Under the pieces are notes generated by a model. The model saw only the letters and a list, made by a program, of their open reading frames with translations, did not search any database and was not told the DNA's origin. Positions 1 through 3,905 of a DNA stretch of 64,000 nt are shown here, in pieces. The stretch comes from a virus, in IMG/VR virus record IMGVR_UViG_3300032240_001667, positions 1 through 64,000 of that record; one strand, 5' to 3'. Position 1 is the stretch's first letter; the number at the start of each line of letters is the position of its first letter. A program made the translations under genes and the position numbers.

Positions 1-112
1 GGTCTAAAAATCCATTTGTTTTTGCCATTTGATAATCGAACCATCGAACGGCTTCATCTTGATCGCCTGCTTCTACTTCGATCTCTGTATAAAAAATATA
101 TTTGCTAGTCAT
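1..112 (-). CDS. hypothetical protein, N-terminal fragment (cut by left edge)
   Basis: Read on the minus strand from an ATG at 112, this frame stays open for 37 codons to the window edge and begins MTSKYIFYTEIEVEAGDQ. Its ATG overlaps the last codons of the upstream gene (that gene stops at 105), an arrangement typical of translational coupling. The fragment is acidic with aromatic residues and shows no recognisable motif. The product is unknown and its C-terminus lies outside the window. Confidence 0.6.
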   Translation of the reverse strand, partial: MTSKYIFYTEIEVEAGDQDEAVRWFDYQMAKTNGFLD

Positions 113-332
113 TTAATTCACTATCCAATCCTACATAAACTGTTGTCCAAAAATCCTCTGGAATAAATCTATGTCTTTCGGGATTATAGGTAGGGCGAAC
201 CTTGCAAGCAAACGCAAGATAACCTTCGGGTGTAGAGTGTCGCATATCCTTACGGAAATCTGCATATTGGATTATGCCTTGTCCTTTTGAGGACTTTACA
301 TATTTGCCTTCTAAGGCTTCTGAGATTAGCAT
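105..332 (-). CDS. hypothetical early protein, 75 aa
   Basis: This small soluble protein starts at an ATG with an AGAAGG ribosome binding site about 8 nt upstream. Two tandem sigma-70-like promoters (371-399 and 454-482) point into it, so it is probably expressed early. It contains a central stretch rich in Arg and aromatic residues (KDMRHSTPEGYLAFACKVRP) but no family I recognise. The next gene to the left starts inside its last codons. Function unknown. Confidence 0.75.
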   Translation of the reverse strand: MLISEALEGKYVKSSKGQGIIQYADFRKDMRHSTPEGYLAFACKVRPTYNPERHRFIPEDFWTTVYVGLDSELND

Positions 333-370
333 ATTTGCTACCTTCTTTCTTTATTTAACTTGATACTAGT

Positions 371-399
371 ATCCTATCAGATACCACCGACATTATCAA
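371..399 (-). promoter_or_regulatory. sigma-70-like early promoter
   Basis: On the minus strand TTGATA (399-394) and TAGGAT (376-371) are separated by exactly 17 nt and point to the 75-aa gene at 332. The spacer shares ATGTCGGTG and CTGATA with the region upstream of the gene starting at 1472. A CGACACGCC element lies 2 nt upstream of the -35 box. Confidence 0.65.
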
Positions 400-400
400 C

Positions 401-412
401 ACGACACGCCGT
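401..412. promoter_or_regulatory. CGACACGCC operator-like repeat, copy 1
   Basis: The sequence ACGACACGCCGT abuts the -35 box of the minus-strand promoter at 394-399. It is one of five copies of the CGACACGCC core in the first 2.3 kb, four of them directly upstream of a promoter. The flanking ACG/CGT give partial dyad symmetry, as expected for a protein-binding site. Confidence 0.55.
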
Positions 413-453
413 AACCGATAGAACTTTCTTTATTTAATTTTTCTTACTCTGTA

Positions 454-482
454 AGTCTATCCTATTAGTCTAAAAATATCAA
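454..482 (-). promoter_or_regulatory. sigma-70-like early promoter (distal of a tandem pair)
   Basis: On the minus strand TTGATA (482-477), a 17-nt spacer and TAGACT (459-454) form a promoter. Its surroundings (about 420-545) are an inverted copy of the plus-strand promoter region at about 2412-2530, sharing GAGCGTCT, CTAGTAAG, TTGATATTTTT and TAGACTTAC. It lies upstream of the promoter at 371-399, making a tandem pair for the gene at 332. Confidence 0.65.
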
Positions 483-523
483 CTTACTAGCGAGTAGTCT
501 TAAATAATGAGACGCTCAACCTG

Positions 524-539
524 TGTGATAAAAATCATA
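524..539. promoter_or_regulatory. CRP/GlxR-like operator
   Basis: The sequence TGTGA-TAAAAA-TCATA matches the TGTGA-N6-TCACA consensus with one mismatch. Its centre (531.5) lies about 84.5 bp upstream of the start inferred for the promoter at 454-482. The inverted partner site at 2412-2427 stands at the same distance from its own promoter. Confidence 0.5.
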
Positions 540-543
540 GTGT

Positions 544-554
544 GGCGACACGCC
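544..554. promoter_or_regulatory. CGACACGCC operator-like repeat, copy 2
   Basis: The sequence GGCGACACGCC is a perfect GGCG-N3-CGCC inverted repeat. Unlike the other copies it lies beyond the CRP-like site, not against a -35 box. A perfect 10-bp palindrome, GCGACGTCGC, follows at 560-569. Confidence 0.45.
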
Positions 555-569
555 CGAGTGCGACGTCGC

Positions 570-597
570 AAAAATGAGCAGTTTTTATTCTTGCTCA
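570..597 (-). terminator. intrinsic terminator of the 610-1472 operon
   Basis: Read on the minus strand, TGAGCA (597-592), an 11-nt loop and TGCTCA (580-575) are followed by TTTTT (574-570). The hairpin sits directly after the last gene of the leftward operon, which ends at 610. Confidence 0.6.
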
Positions 598-609
598 GGA
601 ATTTTATTT

Positions 610-732
610 TTATTTAATTTGTGAATTTAAATTTTTATATTCTGTTTTGATATCAACATACATCCAATGTAGTCCAATCATTGCAGGAACAAACAAAATT
701 ATTTGCACGAGTGAAGTTATTAGTCTAATCAT
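610..732 (-). CDS. small membrane protein, 40 aa
   Basis: This ORF starts at an ATG at 732 that shares one base with the stop codon of the upstream gene (TAATG). A strong GGAGGA site lies just before it, inside the upstream gene. The protein begins MIRLITSLVQIILFVPAMIG, a single hydrophobic helix of about 20 residues, followed by a short polar tail ending NLNSQIK. It is the last gene of a five-gene leftward operon and is followed by a terminator. Function is unknown; a small membrane-active early peptide is plausible. A plus-strand frame across this stretch is only a shadow. Confidence 0.65.
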   Translation of the reverse strand: MIRLITSLVQIILFVPAMIGLHWMYVDIKTEYKNLNSQIK

Positions 733-923
733 TATTTTACATCTCCTCCTTCATCATTTCCCCAGCAAGCCAACTCAAAACGATTTGGCGAGAAGTTCTT
801 ATTATCTGCAAAAAAGAAATCTGAGAAGTCAATTACTAGATCGTGAAATACATCTGAGTCAATTCGATTTCGATTTTCATTTAGAATATCTGCTACGCTT
901 ACATAGTCTTTACGGCTCATCAT
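732..923 (-). CDS. conserved small phage protein, 63 aa
   Basis: The protein begins MMSRKDYVSVADILNENRNR and ends with the Asp/Phe-rich part FHDLVIDFSDFFFADNK followed by a FELACWGN segment. Small proteins of this style are common in early regions of actinobacterial phages, so it is probably real and conserved, but no function is known to me. Its start overlaps the stop of the upstream gene (TAATG at 923). The second ATG at 920 could also be used. Confidence 0.75.
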   Translation of the reverse strand: MMSRKDYVSVADILNENRNRIDSDVFHDLVIDFSDFFFADNKNFSPNRFELACWGNDEGGDVK

Positions 924-1090
924 TAGGCGTTTACCTCTTTCATCATTTCGATATTATTTTTAATCATTAGGTAAGCAGTTGCACAAGTGTAGCAATACTT
1001 TTCTGTCGGGATACCACCTAGCATAAAGGCATCTGTGCCACTATAAACTAAGTTTGTGTTTTCGCAATTTATTACTGAGCAGGTTTTCAT
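923..1090 (-). CDS. small Cys-rich (zinc-ribbon-like) protein, 55 aa
   Basis: The frame runs from an ATG at 1090, overlapping the upstream stop by one base, to TAA at 923. It begins MKTCSVINCENTNLVYSG and carries Cys4, Cys9 and a CYTC pair at residues 33-36, a spacing that could bind zinc. One-base overlaps on both sides show that it belongs to the leftward operon. It is probably a nucleic-acid- or protein-binding zinc ribbon; the exact role is unknown. Confidence 0.65.
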   Translation of the reverse strand: MKTCSVINCENTNLVYSGTDAFMLGGIPTEKYCYTCATAYLMIKNNIEMMKEVNA

Positions 1091-1281
1091 TATTCTAGTT
1101 CCACCTTTGCAAAAGTATTATTTTGATTTAATTTATTAAAGATATCCTCATTAAGAAGAAAAGACTCAAAAATCTTTGCAAGAAATTTCTCGGGATTTTC
1201 TAACGCAAGAATTTGTTTAGAAGTGCGATGGTTTTCGTCAAGGGTAGTAACGAGATTTATAGAGTGTTTAATTTGTACCAT
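1090..1281 (-). CDS. hypothetical early protein, 63 aa
   Basis: This is the second gene of the leftward operon. Its ATG at 1281 overlaps the stop of the preceding gene and its own stop overlaps the next ATG at 1090. The sequence looks helical, with Lys, Glu and Asn throughout (for example TLDENHRTSKQILALENPEK). No motif was recognised. Unbroken one-base overlaps support it as a genuine gene. Confidence 0.7.
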   Translation of the reverse strand: MVQIKHSINLVTTLDENHRTSKQILALENPEKFLAKIFESFLLNEDIFNKLNQNNTFAKVELE

Positions 1282-1472
1282 TAGTTAGACACCAACGCCT
1301 TTCCGTGAAGAATACCCGATACGCCTAGAGCGTCGCAAGATACACGGACTGAAATACCTACTGGCAACTTAGTAGGATACTGGCTAATGAACTGAGCCAC
1401 AGCACCCTTAGAGGGTAGAGGGATACGGGTTTCTGTTCCCGAGAAGTTTTCGATTTTTATAGTGTAAGTCAT
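1281..1472 (-). CDS. hypothetical early protein, 63 aa, first gene of the 5-gene operon
   Basis: I chose the ATG at 1472 over an upstream in-frame start because AGGAAG stands 6-8 nt before it, and the extra upstream residues (IILIKKLRK) look like translated leader. The protein begins MTYTIKIENFSGTETRIPLP and has the look of a small beta-rich domain. The region upstream (1515-1535) shares ATGTCGGTG and CTGATA with the promoter at 371-399 but lacks a good -35 box. Function unknown. Confidence 0.7.
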   Translation of the reverse strand: MTYTIKIENFSGTETRIPLPSKGAVAQFISQYPTKLPVGISVRVSCDALGVSGILHGKALVSN

Positions 1473-1546
1473 TTTGACTTCCTTTCTTAGTTTTTTTATT
1501 AGGATTATTTTATCAGTTAGCACCGACATTGGGCGGGGAATCTAGA

Positions 1547-1741
1547 TTACTTACCTAGAGTCCATTTAGAATAGACAGTACCTCTATCCTCATCATAGAA
1601 CGAGAACGATTTGATATTCTGTTCACATACTTCACAGAAGGTAAAGTAATCGGCAGAATAGAAGTCGTGTGCTACTACTGAGATAGCAGACTCATTAGGA
1701 ATATGCTTTTCGCATACTGTATTTTTTGTTAGTGTAGTCAT
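1547..1741 (-). CDS. small putative zinc-binding early protein, 64 aa
   Basis: The start at 1741 is preferred over a GTG at 1750 because the AAAGGTGG ribosome binding site overlaps the GTG. The protein has a CEKH motif near residue 10 and a FCEVCEQ motif in the middle, suggesting a C/H-C-C metal site. It is driven by the promoter at 1797-1825, which has both a CGACACGCC element and a CRP-like site upstream. Function unknown. Confidence 0.7.
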   Translation of the reverse strand: MTTLTKNTVCEKHIPNESAISVVAHDFYSADYFTFCEVCEQNIKSFSFYDEDRGTVYSKWTLGK

Positions 1742-1796
1742 TTTGACCACCTTTCTTTAGTTAGTTATTTATTCTTATTTAATTGTTATGACTGTA

Positions 1797-1825
1797 AGTC
1801 TAGCATAGATACCCTGAAAAGTCAA
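1797..1825 (-). promoter_or_regulatory. sigma-70-like early promoter
   Basis: On the minus strand TTGACT (1825-1820) and TAGACT (1802-1797) are separated by 17 nt and point to the gene starting at 1741. Going upstream, the promoter is followed by the GGCGACACGCC repeat and a perfect TGTGA-N6-TCACA site centred about 64.5 bp before the inferred start. Confidence 0.7.
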
Positions 1826-1836
1826 GGCGACACGCC
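1826..1836. promoter_or_regulatory. CGACACGCC operator-like repeat, copy 3
   Basis: GGCGACACGCC is a perfect GGCG-N3-CGCC inverted repeat and touches the -35 box of the promoter at 1797-1825. It lies between that box and the CRP-like site. Confidence 0.55.
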
Positions 1837-1846
1837 GTATCTAGAA

Positions 1847-1862
1847 TGTGATTTAGATCACA
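1847..1862. promoter_or_regulatory. perfect CRP/GlxR-type operator
   Basis: TGTGA-TTTAGA-TCACA is an exact match to the CRP/GlxR half-site consensus. It overlaps the 3-prime end of the gene at 1853-2086. Its centre is about 64.5 bp upstream of the start inferred for the promoter at 1797-1825, close to the class I activator position. Confidence 0.6.
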
Positions 1863-2086
1863 CCTAGAACCTTTAAGCGGAAGAAGTTATCCACATCTCT
1901 GAGGGTAACTGAGGACATATCCTGACAATTCGGACATCCAAATTGAATAGGTAGATCAGTGAGCGAGAACTCTAGATCAGTTTCTATGCTTACCTTACAG
2001 GTAGAGCAGATGGCAGATTCTAAATAGAATCCGTTAGGGCAATCAGTGTGAACTTCACACTTACCCATCTTTATTACTAGTGACAT
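1853..2086 (-). CDS. zinc-ribbon early protein, 77 aa
   Basis: The start at 2086 has AAAGGAC about 6 nt upstream. The protein carries CEVHTDC near residue 10, an ICSTC pair near residue 29 and a GCPNCQD pair near residue 52, so two CxxC knuckles can bind zinc. It is driven by the promoter at 2137-2165. A perfect DnaA box (1887-1895) and a CRP-like operator lie within its 3-prime part, so this stretch is both coding and regulatory. Specific function unknown. Confidence 0.75.
   Translation of the reverse strand: MSLVIKMGKCEVHTDCPNGFYLESAICSTCKVSIETDLEFSLTDLPIQFGCPNCQDMSSVTLRDVDNFFRLKVLGVI
1887..1895 (+). promoter_or_regulatory. perfect DnaA box TTATCCACA
   Basis: This 9-mer is identical to the consensus DnaA box. 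A second identical copy in the same orientation lies at 2218-2226. Together they flank the point of divergent transcription and may mark a replication origin or a site for host DnaA. Confidence 0.5.
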
Positions 2087-2136
2087 TTTATTGTCCTTTC
2101 TTGTTAATAACCTTTATTAACTTTCTTTATACTAGA

Positions 2137-2165
2137 ATAATAACACATTAAATCCCAAAAGTCAA
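2137..2165 (-). promoter_or_regulatory. sigma-70-like early promoter
   Basis: On the minus strand TTGACT (2165-2160) and TATTAT (2142-2137) are 17 nt apart and point to the zinc-ribbon gene starting at 2086. The CGACACGCC element directly abuts the -35 box. No CRP-like site is seen at the distance found for its sister promoters. Confidence 0.7.
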
Positions 2166-2177
2166 ACGACACGCCGT
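2166..2177. promoter_or_regulatory. CGACACGCC operator-like repeat, copy 4
   Basis: ACGACACGCCGT is identical over 12 bases to copy 1 (401-412) and sits against the -35 box of the minus-strand promoter at 2137-2165. Confidence 0.55.
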
Positions 2178-2184
2178 ATTTCGC

Positions 2185-2204
2185 AGATGAACAGAAGATG
2201 AACA
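2185..2204. repeat. 9-bp direct repeat AGATGAACA x2
   Basis: AGATGAACA occurs at 2185-2193 and 2196-2204, spaced 11 bp apart, about one helical turn. It lies between the divergent promoters and next to a DnaA box, so it could be iteron-like. Two copies alone are weak evidence. Confidence 0.35.
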
Positions 2205-2217
2205 ACAATGCACATAG

Positions 2218-2226
2218 TTATCCACA
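2218..2226 (+). promoter_or_regulatory. perfect DnaA box TTATCCACA (second copy)
   Basis: This copy lies in the divergent intergenic region between the promoters at 2137-2165 and 2299-2327, with the 9-bp direct repeats just to its left. Confidence 0.5.
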
Positions 2227-2261
2227 GGCGACGTGCAATGTCCGATTTGTACTATATGTCT

Positions 2262-2277
2262 TGTGGTATAGATCACA
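2262..2277. promoter_or_regulatory. CRP/GlxR-like operator
   Basis: TGTGG-TATAGA-TCACA matches the consensus with one mismatch. Its centre (2269.5) lies about 64.5 bp upstream of the start inferred for the promoter at 2299-2327, the same distance as the perfect site at 1847-1862. Confidence 0.55.
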
Positions 2278-2278
2278 T

Positions 2279-2290
2279 GCGACACGCCGT
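2279..2290. promoter_or_regulatory. CGACACGCC operator-like repeat, copy 5
   Basis: GCGACACGCCGT lies between the CRP-like site and the -35 box of the plus-strand promoter at 2299-2327. Relative to the direction of transcription it is inverted compared with the copies at the leftward promoters, and it is 8 nt from the -35 box. Confidence 0.5.
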
Positions 2291-2298
2291 TCTAGGAC

Positions 2299-2327
2299 TT
2301 GACTTTTTGACTAATGTATGTTAGTAT
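2299..2327 (+). promoter_or_regulatory. sigma-70-like rightward early promoter
   Basis: TTGACT (2299-2304), a 17-nt spacer and TAGTAT (2322-2327) drive the rightward early cluster. It is the first of a tandem pair with the promoter at 2469-2497, and each of the two is followed by a copy of the same leader element. Confidence 0.7.
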
Positions 2328-2361
2328 TACTACTATAAGAATTAAATATAGATAAAGGTTA

Positions 2362-2412
2362 TTGAGCCTACCAAATAAATCGAACAGATGTTCGAGTGAG
2401 CGTAGCAAATAA
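2362..2412 (+). ncRNA. structured leader element, copy 1 (candidate)
   Basis: This element runs GAGCCTACCAAATAA, then a hairpin CGAAC-AGAT-GTTCG, then GAGCGTAGCAAATAA. A second copy at 2541-2586 keeps the flanks almost unchanged, but its hairpin is CCGA-TTA-TCGG, so pairing is conserved while the sequence differs. It starts about 28 nt after the start inferred for the promoter at 2299. Conserved flanks and compensatory change in the stem suggest a functional RNA structure of unknown type. Confidence 0.45.
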
Positions 2413-2427
2413 GTGACCTAAATCACA
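2412..2427. promoter_or_regulatory. CRP/GlxR-like operator
   Basis: AGTGA-CCTAAA-TCACA matches the consensus with one mismatch. Its centre (2419.5) lies about 84.5 bp upstream of the start inferred for the promoter at 2469-2497, as for the inverted counterpart at 524-539. Confidence 0.5.
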
Positions 2428-2468
2428 TAGTCTGAGCGTCTTAGATTATGAGATTACTAGTAAGTAAC

Positions 2469-2497
2469 TTGATATTTTTGAGATATTCTGTTAGACT
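2469..2497 (+). promoter_or_regulatory. sigma-70-like rightward promoter (proximal of a tandem pair)
   Basis: TTGATA (2469-2474), 17 nt and TAGACT (2492-2497) form a promoter for the genes from 2659. The surrounding 110 bp are an inverted copy of the region at 420-545. Confidence 0.65.
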
Positions 2498-2540
2498 TAC
2501 GAAGTAAGAAAAATTAAATATAGAAATCCTAGTGAGCCTG

Positions 2541-2586
2541 TTGAGCCTACCAAATAAACCGATTATCGGGTGAGCGTAGCAAATAA
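2541..2586 (+). ncRNA. structured leader element, copy 2 (candidate)
   Basis: The same layout as 2362-2412: GAGCCTACCAAATAA, a hairpin with the different stem CCGA-TTA-TCGG, then GAGCGTAGCAAATAA. It begins about 37 nt after the start inferred for the promoter at 2469. Within each copy the two 15-mers themselves differ at only two positions. Confidence 0.45.
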
Positions 2587-2614
2587 ACAGCAAATAACCT
2601 AGGCAAGGAAAAGC

Positions 2615-2633
2615 GGTAGACAAAGTGTCTATC
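2615..2633 (+). promoter_or_regulatory. hairpin upstream of the 2659 start
   Basis: GGTAGACA, the loop AAG and TGTCTATC form an 8-bp stem with one G-U pair, ending about 10 nt before the AAAGGTGG ribosome binding site. There is no T-run, so it is not a terminator. It may stabilise the mRNA or tune translation. Confidence 0.35.
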
Positions 2634-2658
2634 TATTACAAAGAAAGGTGGTTCACAA

Positions 2659-2886
2659 ATGAACTACACTACATACTACAATGAAATCCGTAGCGATATT
2701 GCTAAGGAGTTTGGTCTAGAGGCTGCTGGTTATGCTCCTGCTCCTACTATGCTACCAATTAGAATTGCTCAACGCATTACTAACAAATATCCTAGCATAG
2801 ACAATGGTTCTCGCTGGGGTGCAACTAACCCTAAAGCGGTTCTAATCGCTAAGCGTTATATGTCCCTAGTGATGGGGGTTAAGTAA
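2659..2886 (+). CDS. hypothetical early protein, 75 aa
   Basis: This is the first gene of the rightward early cluster, preceded by AAAGGTGG. The protein begins MNYTTYYNEIRSDIAKEFGL and contains an Ala/Pro patch (AAGYAPAPTMLP) and a basic C-terminal half (NPKAVLIAKRYMSLV). It looks helical and could be a small DNA- or protein-binding factor, but no family was recognised. It is expressed from the tandem promoters at 2299 and 2469, and the next gene starts directly after its stop. Confidence 0.7.
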   Translation: MNYTTYYNEIRSDIAKEFGLEAAGYAPAPTMLPIRIAQRITNKYPSIDNGSRWGATNPKAVLIAKRYMSLVMGVK

Positions 2887-3045
2887 ATGAATAAGATTAT
2901 TATTACTATTGCTATATCATTATTACCATTAGCAATCGTTACACCTAACGCTCACGCTAAGTCATGTGGTATTTACTATACATATCACACAAGCCATGTG
3001 TCGGGGCATACAACAATGCGACATGTCTATCGTTGTTCTAAATAA
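2887..3045 (+). CDS. small secreted peptide, 52 aa with signal peptide
   Basis: The ATG follows the previous stop without a gap. The protein opens with a basic MNK, then a hydrophobic stretch, then TPNAHA, a textbook signal peptidase I site after residue 24. The mature part would be about 28 residues, Tyr/His-rich, with two Cys (KSCGIYYTY and VYRCSK) that could form a disulfide. Export from an early phage operon suggests a role at or outside the cell envelope, for example superinfection exclusion. That role is a guess. Confidence 0.65.
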   Translation: MNKIIITIAISLLPLAIVTPNAHAKSCGIYYTYHTSHVSGHTTMRHVYRCSK

Positions 3046-3057
3046 GGAGAATTAAAT

Positions 3058-3171
3058 ATGATTAACTCAATGTATGTTCACAAATGCGAATCATGTGGAG
3101 ACACTGGTCTAGTTTATTTTGGTGACAAGGAAATCCATATCGATCCATGTGCATGTCCACCAATTCAGTAG
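3058..3171 (+). CDS. small zinc-ribbon protein, 37 aa
   Basis: The start has a clear TAAGGAG about 9 nt upstream. The protein carries KCESCGD near residue 10 and DPCACPP near the end, so the CxxC and CxC pairs could form a minimal zinc ribbon. It is the last gene of the rightward early cluster and is followed by an intrinsic terminator at 3193. Partner and function unknown. Confidence 0.6.
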   Translation: MINSMYVHKCESCGDTGLVYFGDKEIHIDPCACPPIQ

Positions 3172-3192
3172 GTGGGTACTAGATAAATCTAA

Positions 3193-3227
3193 TGAGCACT
3201 CGATAAAAAAGTGCTCACTATTTTTTT
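3193..3227 (+). terminator. intrinsic terminator of the rightward early cluster
   Basis: TGAGCACT (3193-3200) pairs with AGTGCTCA (3210-3217), followed within 4 nt by seven T residues (3221-3227). Confidence 0.8.
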
Positions 3228-3319
3228 GGTTTTTATTTTTTAAATATGTGTATCATACATCTGGTAAAAATATTCAGATTTTCACAAAACCCAATTTTTA
3301 ATTTTTTTCAGATTTGAGG

Positions 3320-3325
3320 TATAAT
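3320..3325 (+). promoter_or_regulatory. -10 box for a leaderless gene at 3332
   Basis: TATAAT ends 6 nt before the ATG at 3332, so the inferred start falls on or next to the ATG. It is preceded by GG without a full TGN. No -35 box is visible. Confidence 0.55.
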
Positions 3326-3331
3326 AAACAT

Positions 3332-3472
3332 ATGGGAATATTAGACAATTTAGAAAACTCAAATTTCGACTGGGACAAAGAATTAAACTTTGAATCCAAA
3401 CCTATTCAAGTAACAGATGCTATGGGTAGAGAAATTTTTTGGGAAGATCTAGGAAGACCTACTCAGCAATAA
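3332..3472 (+). CDS. hypothetical protein, 46 aa
   Basis: The frame opens at an ATG just after a TATAAT box and ends in TAA at 3472, overlapping tail-to-tail with the minus-strand gene at 3459. The protein begins MGILDNLENSNFDWDKELNF and is acidic and rich in Asn. It has no recognised domain. The promoter and good codon structure support it; function unknown. Confidence 0.55.
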   Translation: MGILDNLENSNFDWDKELNFESKPIQVTDAMGREIFWEDLGRPTQQ

Positions 3473-3680
3473 TTTCTTCTTCAACAACTTCATCAACAAC
3501 AATAACGCCATTGATTCTTAGTGTTTCATACATAATGTTATTAACAATATCCATTTGAGGGGTTGTTCCTTCAATCATTTGAGCAATCTCTTCATCTGAG
3601 ATATTTGCTTGCTTAGCCAAACCAACATTAAGATCAACAATTGTCTTTGTCATTAATGCAATTACTTCTTCTTTCTTCAT
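3459..3680 (-). CDS. hypothetical acidic protein, 73 aa
   Basis: This helical acidic protein ends in a run of Val and Glu (VVDEVVEEEIIAE). Its ATG comes directly after the stop of the upstream gene (which ends at 3684), with TGGTGA serving as a weak ribosome binding site. It is the last of three leftward genes (4676 to 3459). No domain recognised. Confidence 0.65.
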   Translation of the reverse strand: MKKEEVIALMTKTIVDLNVGLAKQANISDEEIAQMIEGTTPQMDIVNNIMYETLRINGVIVVDEVVEEEIIAE

Positions 3681-3683
3681 TTT

Positions 3684-3896
3684 TCACCATTTCTCTATTG
3701 GGCATTTAGCCTGTGCTAGGGTTGATTTAAGTTTCATAAAACAACCACATTGTCTACATTTTGCTAATCGTTTATTAAACCATTCGCATTCATTACATAT
3801 TTTCAAACGGGATTCAATTAACTCTTGATCACTTCTTGGCTGATTAGGATCAAACAAATCAAAAAATGTAACATCTCTAGGTTTATCTTGATTCAT
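3684..3896 (-). CDS. phage zinc-ribbon protein, 70 aa (paralog of 10310-10516)
   Basis: The protein has CNECEWF followed by CRQCGCFMKLK and ends AKCPIEKW. This C-x2-C ... C-x2-C-G-C-F-M-K layout with a terminal CP-x-x-KW is a small zinc-binding family found in many phages. A second copy lies at 10310-10516 with the same motif order and a similar N-terminus (FDLFDPNQPR against WDLLNPNVPR). Function is not established. It sits in a leftward operon with the DHH-like gene. Confidence 0.75.
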   Translation of the reverse strand: MNQDKPRDVTFFDLFDPNQPRSDQELIESRLKICNECEWFNKRLAKCRQCGCFMKLKSTLAQAKCPIEKW

Positions 3897-3905
3897 CAGC
3901 CATAC

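Noticed and set aside
647-970. Plus-strand frame of 107 codons
   Set aside because: It runs opposite to three minus-strand genes with ribosome binding sites, one-base overlaps and family-like sequence, and has no site of its own.
2441-2623. Minus-strand frame of 60 codons
   Set aside because: It covers a promoter and a duplicated leader element; no ribosome binding site and biased composition.
2340-2640. tRNA genes in the early leader region
   Set aside because: No cloverleaf with T-loop and anticodon stem could be built; the repeats form single hairpins only.
3119-3301. Plus-strand frame of 60 codons
   Set aside because: It spans the intrinsic terminator at 3193-3227 and overlaps the better supported 37-aa zinc-ribbon gene.
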